Assembly: GCA_945861415.1 (NCBI GenBank)
Contig: CAMAUV010000002.1
Coordinates: forward strand, 105,817 to 169,816
Direction: 5' to 3'
Origin: Akkermansia muciniphila
GTDB lineage: Bacteria; Verrucomicrobiota; Verrucomicrobiia; Verrucomicrobiales; V1-33
Length of the DNA stretch: 64,000 nt
Shown here: positions 1 through 9,281 of the stretch, in pieces
How positions within the stretch are numbered: the stretch's first letter is position 1
How the letters are laid out: the number at the start of each line of letters is the position of its first letter
The notes under the pieces: model-generated
Databases searched by the model: none
What the model saw: only the letters and a program-made list of their open reading frames with translations
What the model was told of the DNA's origin: nothing
Made by a program: the position numbers and the translations under genes

Positions 1-2036
1 AGCTGGGCATACGGGATCTCGGGGAACTTGTGAAGAAGCGGCAGCTCTCCGTCTTTGGCGGTCAGGAAATTCAAAAGGCCCATGACTTTCTGCTCCGGGT
101 GCGCAACGACATGCACTATGCGGAGAAGAAGCCCGCAGATGTGCTCACGCTGCGCCTGCAGGGAGTGGTGGCCACCAATCTTGGCTACGAAGGCCGCCGG
201 ATGGTGCAGCGCACAGAAAACTTCATGCGCGACTACTACCACCACGCGCGCCACCTGTATCAGCACAACCTTTCGCTCATGGAGCGCTTCGAACTCGAAC
301 AGGAAGAGAAAAAGCCAGGTATCTTCAGCTTCCTTGCGCTGAAGAATCGCGCGAAGAGCGAATCATTCGACGGATTTCACAGCCGGGACGGATTCATCTT
401 CCCGGAAAACGATGAAATTTTCAAAGCCGACAGCGGGCGCCTCATCCGGCTGTTCCGGCATACTCAACTGCGTCAGTTGAAGCTCAGTCCTCAGGTGCGC
501 AAGCTGGTGAAGGAGAACTATTCGCTCATCAACCACACCTTCCGCTATAAGAAGACCAACCGCGAAACATGGGAGGCCATCCTCAGCCGCAAAGGGGAAG
601 TGGGCGCGGCCCTGCGCCGGATGCACCGGGTGGGCATTCTCGGGCGCTACATGCCGGAATTCATGCCCCTCACCGACCTCGTGCAGCATGAGTTCTTTCA
701 CCGCTATACTGCCGATGAGCACACGCTCAAGTGTCTCGAAAAACTCGACGAACTCAGCGACACGCGGGAGCCGAAGCTCTCGTTCCACCAGAAACTGTTT
801 CACGATCTGGAGGACCCTTACATTCTTTATCTCGCGCTGCTACTGCACGACACCGGGCGCGCCGGGGAATCCAAAAACCACGCCTACGGCAGCACTGTAC
901 TCACCGATGCCGTGTGCCGCCGTTTGCAGATCGCGGACAAGCGCCGCCAGAAGCTGCTCTTCCTCGTGGACAATCATCTTTTGCTCTGGAGCACCGCCAC
1001 CACGCGGAATCTGGACGACCCGGAAGTCATTGCCGAATTCTGCCGCATAGTGCGCAGCAAGGAATGGCTCGACGCTCTCTATCTGCACACCTGCGCGGAC
1101 AGCCGCGCAACCAATGAGGCGGGCTGGACAGACTGGAAGGAGAGTCTCGTGCGCCAGCTCTACTGCGCGGCTATGGCATGGCTGGATGACAAAGAGAATT
1201 TCGCCGCCCGCATGCATGCTCCGCTGGCCGAGATTCGCGAGGGCATTTTGCCGCACGCCGGCGAAAGTAGCACTGAGGAAATTGATGCACATCTTGAGTG
1301 CATGCCCGCCCGCTATTTTAATTTTCGCGAGCCGGGAGACATCGCACTGCACATTCGCGCCGTGCGTCATTTTTTTCGCCAGTTGCGTAAAGAAGAGGCG
1401 CGGAATGTCCTTCGTCCTCAACTTCGATGGGTGGCCAGACCGGAGCAAGGCTGCAGCGAAGTTACCCTTGTCACGTGGGACCGGCACATGCTCCTCGCCA
1501 AAGCTGCCGGAGCGCTCGCAGCTTGCGGTATCAACATCCTGAGTGCCGACCTATTCCTCCGCACCGACGGCGTGGTGGTGGACATTTTCTGGGTCTGCAC
1601 CACCAGCCTCGCCCCGGTGACCAGCGAAAAAACCATCGGCGAAGTAACCGAGCTGCTCACCCGGGCCTGCACGGGTGAAGACATCAACTTCGACGCGCTG
1701 ATTGGGAAGCGCAAAGCCGACCAACCCGCTCCGCCGGCCGACTGGCTTGATGAGTTTCCCGTCTTTGCTGCTGCTCATAATGAACCCGGCCGGGAGCATA
1801 CGACCGTGGAGGTGCAGGCAGTGGACCGTATCGGTCTCCTCTACGCTCTGTTCAGCGTCATAGGCCGCCTCGGGCTTGAGATTTCGAATGCCCGGATCAG
1901 CACGGAAAAGGGCGCGGCGATCGACTCACTCTGCGTCACTGGTGCTGATGGAAAGCGCGTGACCAATCCCGTTATGCTGGCGGCCCTGAGAAAAGGTGCC
2001 ATTCATGCTGCGGGCGCCCGTAGTTCCGGGAAGTGA
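1..2036 (+). CDS. glnD: [Protein-PII] uridylyltransferase/uridylyl-removing enzyme, 3' part (5' end outside window)
   Basis: The frame is open to the left edge of the window, so the gene starts upstream; the first GTG inside (30) is only an internal codon. The N-terminal nucleotidyltransferase domain that uridylylates PII is therefore not seen. What remains (about 678 codons) shows the helical linker, an HD phosphohydrolase domain with LLHDTGR about 270 residues after that GTG (the uridylyl-removing activity), and two C-terminal ACT domains at roughly residues 480-545 and 590-655 that in this family sense glutamine. GlnD couples nitrogen status to PII and glutamine synthetase in the cytoplasm. 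No PII or glutamine synthetase gene lies nearby. It ends in TGA and is followed 75 bases later by a thioredoxin-like gene on the same strand. The family assignment is firm. Confidence 0.9.
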   Translation, partial: LGIRDLGELVKKRQLSVFGGQEIQKAHDFLLRVRNDMHYAEKKPADVLTLRLQGVVATNLGYEGRRMVQRTENFMRDYYHHARHLYQHNLSLMERFELEQEEKKPGIFSFLALKNRAKSESFDGFHSRDGFIFPENDEIFKADSGRLIRLFRHTQLRQLKLSPQVRKLVKENYSLINHTFRYKKTNRETWEAILSRKGEVGAALRRMHRVGILGRYMPEFMPLTDLVQHEFFHRYTADEHTLKCLEKLDELSDTREPKLSFHQKLFHDLEDPYILYLALLLHDTGRAGESKNHAYGSTVLTDAVCRRLQIADKRRQKLLFLVDNHLLLWSTATTRNLDDPEVIAEFCRIVRSKEWLDALYLHTCADSRATNEAGWTDWKESLVRQLYCAAMAWLDDKENFAARMHAPLAEIREGILPHAGESSTEEIDAHLECMPARYFNFREPGDIALHIRAVRHFFRQLRKEEARNVLRPQLRWVARPEQGCSEVTLVTWDRHMLLAKAAGALAACGINILSADLFLRTDGVVVDIFWVCTTSLAPVTSEKTIGEVTELLTRACTGEDINFDALIGKRKADQPAPPADWLDEFPVFAAAHNEPGREHTTVEVQAVDRIGLLYALFSVIGRLGLEISNARISTEKGAAIDSLCVTGADGKRVTNPVMLAALRKGAIHAAGARSSGK

Positions 2037-2111
2037 GGCCGGGAGACACCGTATTTTTACCGGAACACCAGCTTGCGGTGCCTTCAAATCTCCCTGATGC
2101 GCAAGTTCACT

Positions 2112-3098
2112 ATGAGAATCACGCCTATTTTGCTGACACTCCAGTTCCTCACCGGACTGGTCTTTGCCGATGAGAAAAAAAAGGCTCCCCAGGATGCCTC
2201 CAAGGCGGCGGGTGAGGAAAAATCTGAAACGCCGGCACCCGCTGAAGGTTCATGGGAAGCCGTGGAATCCATGCTCAAGGGGCCGAAAAAGCAGCCGAAG
2301 TCCCGCGCGGAGGCGGAAGACATCTATGCGGAGTATCTGAGTGAATTTGACAAAGCCGCAGCGGCCTTCACCAAAGCCAATCCCAACGACGCCCGTCGGT
2401 GGAAGCTCGCCCTCCACGAAGTGCAGCTCAATAGCGCGCGCAGCGCACTCAAAATAGATCCTAAATCAGAGGAGGATATTAAAAAGCTGCTTACAGACAT
2501 TGCGGGCGCAGATGATGCTGACAAGGAAACCAAAGGCCAGGCGAGCTTCATACTCGTCATGGAGTCTAAAGATAATGCGGGGGAGTTTGCTAGGCTCGCA
2601 GAGGCCCACATGAAGGCCCACCCTGACCTTCAGATGAATAAGGCGATTGAGCAGCAAATGAAGACGCTCGAGTCCGAGAAGGCTCTCAAGGAGAAGCCTA
2701 TTGAGATGACATTTAAGGCCACCAACGGCACCGAAGTGGACCTCTCCAAAATGCGGGGCAAAGTGGTGCTCATCGACTTTTGGGCCACATGGTGTGGACC
2801 CTGTGTGGCGGAGATTCCCAACGTCTTGAAGACCTACAATGCCCTTCATGACAAAGGCTTCGAAATTATCGGCATCTCTTTCGATCAGGACAAAAAAAAG
2901 CTCGATACGATGACGAAGCAGAAGGAAATGCCATGGCCGCAGTACTTTGACGGAGAGGGCTGGAAGAACAAGTTTGGCACTCAGTATGGCATCGACTCCA
3001 TTCCGCGCATGTGGCTGGTCGATAAGAAGGGCATGGTCGTGGACACCAATGCCCGGCAGGACCTTGAGAAGAAAGTGGAGAAACTGCTCGCCGAGTAG
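2112..3098 (+). CDS. TlpA/ResA-type thioredoxin-like exported protein
   Basis: About 328 residues. I chose the ATG at 2112 because it opens directly on a signal peptide (MRITPILLTLQFLTGLVFA); ATGs at 2073 and 2097 would add a non-hydrophobic leader. A charged, Lys/Glu-rich helical region follows the signal, and the C-terminal half is a TlpA-like thioredoxin fold with WATWCGPC (active Cys at residues 228 and 231) and a cis-Pro region near IDSIPRMWL. Such proteins reduce or rearrange disulfides in periplasmic clients, often apo-cytochromes; no cytochrome maturation genes are visible here, so the client is unknown. The gene ends in TAG and is followed by a good rho-independent terminator. The fold is secure; the client is not. 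Confidence 0.85.
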   Translation: MRITPILLTLQFLTGLVFADEKKKAPQDASKAAGEEKSETPAPAEGSWEAVESMLKGPKKQPKSRAEAEDIYAEYLSEFDKAAAAFTKANPNDARRWKLALHEVQLNSARSALKIDPKSEEDIKKLLTDIAGADDADKETKGQASFILVMESKDNAGEFARLAEAHMKAHPDLQMNKAIEQQMKTLESEKALKEKPIEMTFKATNGTEVDLSKMRGKVVLIDFWATWCGPCVAEIPNVLKTYNALHDKGFEIIGISFDQDKKKLDTMTKQKEMPWPQYFDGEGWKNKFGTQYGIDSIPRMWLVDKKGMVVDTNARQDLEKKVEKLLAE

Positions 3099-3125
3099 TC
3101 CTGCCATCCCGGAAATTCCATTACG

Positions 3126-3158
3126 AAAACCTGCCCCGGTCCGCCTGCGGCAGGTTTT
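3126..3158 (+). terminator. Rho-independent terminator after the TlpA-like gene
   Basis: A ten-base stem (AAAACCTGCC pairing with GGCAGGTTTT) with a short GC-rich loop runs into a T-rich tail, 27 bases past the TlpA stop. It separates that gene from purF. Confidence 0.8.
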
Positions 3159-3256
3159 TCTTTAGCGGGCGGCGCTGTGTAATCCGGATTCGCCTCTTGC
3201 GCGGGAGGGCTGTGCCGCCATGCGTTCCCGTCTCTCCTCGACTTCACCCAAAATAC

Positions 3257-5173
3257 ATGAGCGACTTCCTTAAGCACGAGTGCGGCGTGGCCTTCGTCCG
3301 GCTGCGCAAACCGCTGCAGCACTACGCGGACAAATACCAGAATCCGCTTTGGGGATTTCAGAAGCTCTTTTTGCTCATGGAGAAGCAGCACAACCGCGGC
3401 CATGATGGAGTCGGCATTGGTTGCACTAAACTGAACATGCCGCTGGGTCTGCCCTACCAGCACCGGGTGCGATCGGCGCGGCCCGATTCTCTGGGGCGAG
3501 TCTTTCGGGAACTGATGGAGAACTATAATGCGCTGCTGCGGAAAAACAGGGCGAATCCAAAGGACGGGGAAAGCGTGAAGCAGAATTTCGACTTCGGGGG
3601 GGAACTGCTCATGGGACACCTGCGGTACGGAACCAGTGGCGAATTTGCCACCAGTTCGTGTCACCCTTATCTGCGCCGCAGCAACTGGCCCACCAAGAGC
3701 ATGATGGTGCTGGGCAATTTCAACATGACCAATGCGCGGGAGCTGAATCAGCTCATGATCGACCGCGGGCAGCATCCCATCTTCAGCACCGACACCCAGA
3801 CGGTGCTGGAGGAGGTCGGGTTTCATCTCGATGAAGTGCACACGAACATCTATCGTGAAATGCGGGATGCCGGTGCCCCGGGCGCGGAGATACCTAGGAT
3901 TATCAGTGAGCGGCTGGACATCGTGGAGGTGATCCGCCGCAGCGCCAGCCACTGGGATGGGGGCTACACCATCGCCGGACAGGTCGGCAACGGGGACTCA
4001 TTCGTCCTGCGGGATCCGCGCGGCATTCGTCCGTGCTTTTGCTACGAGTCGGATGAAGTCATCGCCTTCGCCAGCGAGCGCGTTCCGCTCATGACGGTGT
4101 TTGACGCCGCCCGGGAGGAAATTCATGAGGTGGAGCCAGGTACCGTGGTGGTGATTAAGAAATGCGGCACCATCCTGCGCGAGCGGTTTACGGAGCCGGC
4201 CAAATTCTCTCCCTGCTCGTTTGAGCGCATCTACTTCTCCCGCGGGAATGATCCGGAAATTTATGAAGAGCGAAAAGCCCTCGGGGCAGCGCTGGTGCCG
4301 CAGATTATCAAGGCTATCGATAACGACCTTGGACGTGCGGTGTTCAGCTTCATTCCGAACACTGCGGAGGTCGCCTACCAAGGCATGATGTATGGCCTGA
4401 GGGAGCACCGCCGGGTGGAGGTGAAGCGGGCCATTATGGATGCTGCGGCCGGCGGCAGGCTGACTGAGAGTCTCATCGATGACCTCATCCTTCGCAACTG
4501 GCCACGAGGAGAGAAGATCGCTCACAAGGACATCAAGCTCCGTACATTCATTAGTCAGGAGGGCAGCCGCCAACAGCTAGCCAGCCACGTTTATGATGTG
4601 ACCTACGGCAAAGTCCGGCCGGACGATGCCCTCGTGGTCATTGACGACTCCATCGTCCGCGGCACTACGCTGAAGCAGAGCATTCTGAAAATGCTCACGC
4701 GCACGAATCCGGAGCGGATCGTGGTGGCCAGCACGGCACCCCAGATCCGTTATCCAGACTGCTACGGCATCGACATGAGCGAGATCGGGAAATTCATTGC
4801 CTTTCAGGCCGCCATGGACTTGCTTAAATCCACCGGCCGGCAGAGTCTGATCGATGAAACCTGCCGTCAGGCCAAAGAGGAACTGCTGAAGCCCTCTGCG
4901 GAGCAGCGCAACGTGGTGAAGGCGATCTACGAACCATTCACCAACGAACAAATTTCCAGTCGCATCAGTGGATTCGTTCATCCTGAGAGCGACTGGAAAG
5001 GAGAAGTCATCGTGCTTTTCCAGACAGTGGAAAACCTGCACGCCGCCATCTCACCCGAGTGCGGAGACTGGTATTTCACCGGGGACTACCCGACCCCCGG
5101 CGGAGTGTCCGTGTGCAATCAAAGCTTCGTCCACTATTGCGAAAAACGCACGGGGCGGGCCTACGACGTGTGA
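3257..5173 (+). CDS. purF: Amidophosphoribosyltransferase (PurF family, long Bacteroides/Verrucomicrobia type)
   Basis: About 638 residues. The ATG at 3257 gives MSDFLKHECGVAF; Cys9 would become the N-terminal nucleophile of the glutaminase (Ntn-hydrolase) domain after removal of an eight-residue propeptide, which is why this start is preferred to the upstream GTG/ATG at 3197. The glutaminase half contains MGHLRYGTSG and the phosphoribosyltransferase half contains the PRPP-binding motif VVIDDSIVRGTT near residue 456. The enzyme makes 5-phosphoribosylamine, the first step of purine synthesis. The length exceeds the roughly 500 residues of E. coli PurF; extra C-terminal sequence of this sort is seen in Bacteroidetes-like homologues. 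It stands alone rather than in a purine operon. Confidence 0.88.
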   Translation: MSDFLKHECGVAFVRLRKPLQHYADKYQNPLWGFQKLFLLMEKQHNRGHDGVGIGCTKLNMPLGLPYQHRVRSARPDSLGRVFRELMENYNALLRKNRANPKDGESVKQNFDFGGELLMGHLRYGTSGEFATSSCHPYLRRSNWPTKSMMVLGNFNMTNARELNQLMIDRGQHPIFSTDTQTVLEEVGFHLDEVHTNIYREMRDAGAPGAEIPRIISERLDIVEVIRRSASHWDGGYTIAGQVGNGDSFVLRDPRGIRPCFCYESDEVIAFASERVPLMTVFDAAREEIHEVEPGTVVVIKKCGTILRERFTEPAKFSPCSFERIYFSRGNDPEIYEERKALGAALVPQIIKAIDNDLGRAVFSFIPNTAEVAYQGMMYGLREHRRVEVKRAIMDAAAGGRLTESLIDDLILRNWPRGEKIAHKDIKLRTFISQEGSRQQLASHVYDVTYGKVRPDDALVVIDDSIVRGTTLKQSILKMLTRTNPERIVVASTAPQIRYPDCYGIDMSEIGKFIAFQAAMDLLKSTGRQSLIDETCRQAKEELLKPSAEQRNVVKAIYEPFTNEQISSRISGFVHPESDWKGEVIVLFQTVENLHAAISPECGDWYFTGDYPTPGGVSVCNQSFVHYCEKRTGRAYDV

Positions 5174-5297
5174 TAGCTTCCCCTGCAGGCATAAAATGGC
5201 TCCCGGATAATCTCGCTTAGGCCGGCGGGAGTCCCTTCTTCAGTGACACCATGCGCTTTTCGCCCGCAGTGGCGGTGCTATGCTTACTCTTCTACGC

Positions 5298-6251
5298 ATG
5301 TTCTCCCGCCGTCAGTTCCTTCTTTCCGCTTCCTCTCTCGCCGTCTGCAGCCCGGCTGTGGCCGGAGTGGACCACCTGCCGCTAACCACTACCTTTAGGG
5401 GGTAGGAAAAGTTCCGCGCCATCGCGGCGAAGGCGGTGGCGAACAACTGGCGCGGGCTTCCCATTGGCACTCGCATCGGCTATATCGCGCGTGAACTCAT
5501 TGGCACGCCCTACGCGGGATTCACGCTGGAGATAGACGACCGCATCGAGTGCCCGTCCTGCAATTTCGATGGCCTCGACTGCTGGACGTTCTTTGAGGCG
5601 GTGATGGCATTTGCCCGGATGCTGGAGCGCCCGCGGCCCAGTTGCGTGCCGCAGTATTTGCTCTTGGAAATCCAGTGGACCCGCTATCGGGCCGGGTGCT
5701 GTACGGGCAACTACCTTGAGCGTATCCACTACCTCAACGAGTGGTTTATTGACAACGAAGCGCGAGGCAATGTGCGCGAGATTTCCCGCAGCCTGCCCGG
5801 TGTGCAGCGGCTCACCGGACGAGAGAGCCGCGAGATGACGGTGCTCTGGAAGAGTTACCGCTACCTGCGCAAAAATCCCGGCCTCCGCCCCCAGATGGCG
5901 AAGATTGAGGCGGAGGTGAGCGCGCTGCCAGTCTTCTACATACCTAAGGACAAAGTGGCAGCCATCGAAAGCAAGCTCGCGGAGGGAGACATCGCGGGCA
6001 TCGTGACGAAATCCCTGGGCGGCGTGTGCAGCCACGTGGGGCTCATCCTCAAGGATGCGCAGGGCCTTGCGCAGTTTTGTCATGCCTCGAGGGAATTCAA
6101 GCGCGTCATCATTGAGGGCACTATCTCCAGCTATCTCAGCACCTACCGCGGCCACGCCGGGCTCATAGTCGCGCGTCCGCTGAGCGTGGCGAATGAAGTG
6201 CGCGATACCGCGATTTACCGCCGAAATCTGAAAGCGCTCACGGGGGTGTAA
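5298..6251 (+). pseudogene. DUF1460 (amidase-like) gene with Tat signal, interrupted by an in-frame TAG
   Basis: The ATG at 5298 encodes a Tat-type leader (SRRQFLLSASSLAV, cleavage after SPAVA), then 13 more residues, and then TAG at 5403-5405. The same frame continues without further stops to TAA at 6251. Downstream is a DUF1460 protein (Pfam PF07313, NlpC/P60-like, related to muramoyl-alanine amidases): GLDCWTFFE carries the presumed nucleophile Cys and CSHVGLIL the presumed catalytic His. Frame and spacing match, so a single base change at codon 36 explains the break. A GTG at 5436 could restart translation, but that product would lack its export signal and stay in the cytoplasm. It is either a recent nonsense mutation or a sequencing error. 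Confidence 0.8.
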
Positions 6252-6434
6252 TCTGTTCCGCGAAGCCCGGCACTGCACCGCACGCGGCGATTCCCGCGCA
6301 CTGGACGCCTATTGATGCTCTGGGCAGCATTTCCGCAAATGCATGGTGACATTCCGGCCGGTCAGTGGTAATCTGAATATCCGGTTTGATCCCTCAGCCC
6401 GCCGGCCCACAGAACTTGTCAGCCAGTCTGCACC

Positions 6435-7364
6435 TTGAATGAACACGCCCCCATCTACATCGACTTCCTCACCGGGATGTCCACCACCATCACCGGCGCA
6501 GAGTTCCCTCCCGCCAACCGAGATGAATGTGCAGCCCTTAACCGACTCCGAGCGGGCTGCATCGTACAGGCAACTCACTTCGATGCATCCGGGAAACCGG
6601 TTTCGCCTTCTGGCTGGTCTGCCCTTGTTGCCCGACGAGCCGCAGAACTGAAAGTCCCGCTCATCCCTCTCGGCCACCTTGGGCTGACCCACAGCGACGA
6701 GGGATTCCTCGTCTCCCGAGACCTCAACAAGCTGCAAAGCGGCGCGGAGGCACAGCCCTACCTTGATGATGCCTCTGAGGTGGTCTACAAACTCTTCGAC
6801 CTGACCCCTGCCGGCTCACTGGGCATGAAGCTCCACTTTACCCCCTCCGGTGAAGGCATGGAGATGAACAAAGTAGCCGCGCGGCTGACCGACACTCTTG
6901 AGAAAATCTGCCTCCTTCATGAAATGGGAGCACACCCCACCGAGATCGTCGGGCTGGCAGAAACCGGCGATTTTCTTATTGTCAAACAACCTAAGGCCAG
7001 AAGGCGGCCCTACTCGCAGGGCCTCACCACGGATGAATACCGCCGCTGGTTCGAAGACGAGCGCCATGAGGCTATCGGACAGATCAAAGGTGTCGAATGC
7101 ATCAGTAGAGGACTGCGCGAGAAGGTCGTTATCAGCGCTGTAGACGGCAACCCTTGGGGCATCGCCGATCTGCACGAGCGCAACATCATGCTCGATGCCA
7201 CCGGCCGGCCCACCATCATCGACGCCCTCATCGGCCCCGTCCCCTCAGAGGCTTTGCGCGTTCCTGCAGTGGCTGAGTCCATCCACCGCGCCCTCGTCTG
7301 GCGCCGCACCGGCGCCCTGCCGGATAAAGACCGCTTCGACGCTGGGGACGATGCGGAACTCTGA
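6435..7364 (+). CDS. Kinase-like hypothetical protein (resembles kinases of polyvalent proteins)
   Basis: About 309 residues. The frame opens after a TGA at 6387; possible starts are TTG 6435 or ATG 6477 (MSTTITG). The C-terminal half carries what looks like a kinase core: EVVYKLFDL with a candidate ATP-binding Lys, an alpha-C-like Glu region, then IADLHERNIMLDATGRP followed by TIIDALIG. The D-x4-N-x3-D spacing resembles the catalytic and metal-binding loops of aminoglycoside/HipA-type kinases. I recall similar small kinase domains in polyvalent proteins of phages and conjugative elements, but no phage or conjugation gene is adjacent. No signal peptide is seen. Function and substrate are unknown; the kinase resemblance is inference from motifs only. 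Confidence 0.55.
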   Translation: MNEHAPIYIDFLTGMSTTITGAEFPPANRDECAALNRLRAGCIVQATHFDASGKPVSPSGWSALVARRAAELKVPLIPLGHLGLTHSDEGFLVSRDLNKLQSGAEAQPYLDDASEVVYKLFDLTPAGSLGMKLHFTPSGEGMEMNKVAARLTDTLEKICLLHEMGAHPTEIVGLAETGDFLIVKQPKARRRPYSQGLTTDEYRRWFEDERHEAIGQIKGVECISRGLREKVVISAVDGNPWGIADLHERNIMLDATGRPTIIDALIGPVPSEALRVPAVAESIHRALVWRRTGALPDKDRFDAGDDAEL

Positions 7365-7529
7365 CATAGAAAGTGCGTTACCTAGAGGAATGGCCCTACC
7401 GGAGCGCATGGATAAGGGCAGGTCATGGGAAGACTGATTCCCAGTGACTGCGCCTGATCCGTACTGCACAACGGGCCATTCGTTTTCACCCCGGTGGACA
7501 AGCCCTGCGGTTACGCCTTTGGGTGCCGT

Positions 7530-8201
7530 ATGACCGCTGCCGCTTCTATCATTGAGACCTTTCCCGCCCTCGCCGCGCATGATACCCTGTGTATGCACGG
7601 TTTCGTGCAGCGCGTGCCTGGGGTGGATACCAGTCGGGACAAGGTCGAAGTCCTCCAGCGTCTCGCTACTTATCACCGCGCCGCCGTCGGGGCGCTGGGC
7701 TTTACGATGGAGAATTTCTTCACCGCAGAGCAAGTTCACGGCGCAGACATCGCCGTGGTGAGCGCTAGCTCCCCGCGCCACTCGCTCAATGTGGACGGAC
7801 TCGTGACCAACACCCCTGGCCTTTCATTGGGTATCCACGTCGCCGACTGCGGCCCCGTATACCTCATCGATCCCGTCCAACGCGCCATTGCCCTGCTACA
7901 CTCGGGCAAAAAGGGCTCCGAAAAAGGTATCACCGGCAATGCCGTGCGCGTGATGCAGGCGCACTACGGCACCAGTCCCGCCGATCTCCTCGTGCAGCTA
8001 GGCCCCTGCATCCGCGTGCCGCAATACGACGTCGATTTCCCCGCCATGATCCAGGCCTCCTGCCGTGAGGCCGGAGTGCCCGCCGCGCAGATCCATGACT
8101 GCCTAACCTGCACCGCCCTCGACCCCTCCCACTACTACTCCTACCGCCGCGAACTCGGAAGGACCGGCCGTCTCCTCGCCCTGCTCGGTCTGCGTCCCTG
8201 A
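7530..8201 (+). CDS. pgeF: Polyphenol oxidase/LACC1-family purine nucleoside phosphorylase (YfiH family)
   Basis: About 223 residues from ATG 7530; an upstream GTG (7494) would add twelve residues with no obvious role. The zinc-site residues of the YfiH/LACC1 family are in place: His70 in QVHGAD, Cys107 in VADCGPVYL and His124 in LLHSGKKG. The usual HAGWRG motif is changed to HSGKKG, an unusual local substitution that keeps the His. Family members cleave adenosine and inosine phosphorolytically in the cytoplasm and have also been linked to peptidoglycan-precursor editing. It stands alone after the kinase-like gene with a 165-base gap. Family placement is confident; the altered loop could shift specificity. 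Confidence 0.82.
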   Translation: MTAAASIIETFPALAAHDTLCMHGFVQRVPGVDTSRDKVEVLQRLATYHRAAVGALGFTMENFFTAEQVHGADIAVVSASSPRHSLNVDGLVTNTPGLSLGIHVADCGPVYLIDPVQRAIALLHSGKKGSEKGITGNAVRVMQAHYGTSPADLLVQLGPCIRVPQYDVDFPAMIQASCREAGVPAAQIHDCLTCTALDPSHYYSYRRELGRTGRLLALLGLRP

Positions 8202-8257
8202 CGAGGTCATCGCCGCCCGGTTTCCACCCGTGTCACTTCAGATCTTCTCATGCAGCC

Positions 8258-8377
8258 TTCGTCATTTCTATAAACCTCCGTTCTACTGCCCTTACCTTAC
8301 TCCTCGTCATGGATACTCTCGGGAGCATCCCCGACTTTATGGCTGCGCTGAATGGCTGGGCTGAAAAATTTGCCTAG
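8258..8377 (+). pseudogene. MarC-family membrane protein remnant
   Basis: The frame reads TALTLLLVMDTLGSIPDFMA followed by LNGWAEKFA and TAG at 8375. This closely resembles the first membrane segment of MarC/YhgN proteins (AVLLILIMDPLGNLPIFM in YhgN), including the signature MD-x-LG-x-(L/I)P. Only the first 30 to 40 residues are present of about 200, there is no normal start codon, and no continuation was found in the other frames. It is a truncated relic. Confidence 0.4.
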
Positions 8378-8546
8378 AGCCCGGTGACATATCTGGCGTT
8401 TCGAGCTGTATGCGCCCACCTTTGAAACCTTTCTGTTTTGATTAGTTCGTGAAGCTAAGTCCGGAAAGCCGCTTGGCTCTGAAAATGAGAGACGTAGAGA
8501 ATTCTTCAGTAGGGCAGACATCTCAATTAAGGTGAAGGCACATTAA

Positions 8547-8798
8547 GTGGCAGTTGTTTTTAGGGAATTATCGTCTCGCCCAGCATTGCATTTCAAACAT
8601 GGAACGTTGGATGCAGTATCATTCATCAACGCTTTGGAACACGCAGAAGCTATTGTCGGCTATTTGTGGCCTGATTATCTTAAGGTGGGCGGTGATGGCC
8701 GGTTTCCTCCGGAAAGGCCCCCTGAGTTCTGGGCTGCTATCGATCATCATAGCTGGGCGGAAAGAGACTTCCCAGTTCAGTCTCTTGGAAATAAATAG
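8547..8798 (+). CDS. Hypothetical short protein or fragment
   Basis: An 83-codon frame starting at GTG 8547 with a purine-rich AAGGTGAAGG stretch upstream. The middle (ALEHAEAIVGYLWPDYLKVG, then RPPEFWAAIDHHSWAERDFP) has the look of real protein, but I do not recognise the family. There are no membrane segments or catalytic motifs. It lies in a region of decayed genes, so it may be the tail of a larger lost gene. Confidence 0.35.
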   Translation: MAVVFRELSSRPALHFKHGTLDAVSFINALEHAEAIVGYLWPDYLKVGGDGRFPPERPPEFWAAIDHHSWAERDFPVQSLGNK

Positions 8799-8818
8799 TC
8801 GATGTTCTGCAACAGCGC

Positions 8819-9244
8819 TTGAGGCCCTCCGAGCGGGGCCATGTACTGCCTCGAAGTTTGTGTTTAGCGCTTCCGCGCGATATCATCGCTGGCTTGTCCT
8901 GCGAGATGATCACTCACCGTGAAAGTTCCACAACTTTCCTGCCATTGGAATCCTGGAACACGTCCTTCGTTATTGGCCCGCTGGGAGGAATTCGACTTAA
9001 TGTCCCGCACCACATCCGTGAGTCAACGCGTGGCACGCAAGCCTACGATCAGGTGCAAATGATCCTCAACTCCGCCGATGGCTTCCGGCACGAAGCCGAT
9101 ATTGCCTATGCTGCCGCCTATGAACGCGCGGAGTCCACCAAACCATCACGGTGTGATGAGCCGTGCGCGATTCTTTGTGGAAAAGACAGTATGGCAGTAA
9201 AGCAAAAGGTGGGTGGATGGCATGCCGGGTTAGAGAAGAGTTAG
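8819..9244 (+). CDS. Hypothetical protein or fragment
   Basis: A 141-codon frame; the part from about residue 20 (RDIIAGLSCEMITHRES) through TSFVIGPLGGIRLNVPHHIR is the most protein-like. No family is recognised and no good start or ribosome binding site is visible. It overlaps the end of another open frame and is probably part of the same decayed stretch as its neighbours. Confidence 0.25.
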   Translation: MRPSERGHVLPRSLCLALPRDIIAGLSCEMITHRESSTTFLPLESWNTSFVIGPLGGIRLNVPHHIRESTRGTQAYDQVQMILNSADGFRHEADIAYAAAYERAESTKPSRCDEPCAILCGKDSMAVKQKVGGWHAGLEKS

Positions 9245-9281
9245 GAATAGCGCGAGGGCAGCAGCGCCTTCCGGGTTCTTC

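Larger units (their letters stand above)
8202..9281. other. Degenerate region of gene remnants
   Basis: About 1.1 kb with no convincing complete gene. The composition is more AT-rich than the flanks between roughly 8230 and 8830. It holds a MarC-like scrap (8258-8377), an 83-codon frame at 8547 and a 141-codon frame at 8819 that look protein-like in different frames. It sits between pgeF and the end of the convergent M28 peptidase gene and is best read as decayed genes. Confidence 0.5.

Noticed and set aside
5250..5381. A 43-codon frame starting ATGCGCTTTTCG that looks like a lipoprotein signal (LLFYAC)
   Set aside because: It overlaps the better-supported Tat signal of the DUF1460 gene in another frame and stops at once.
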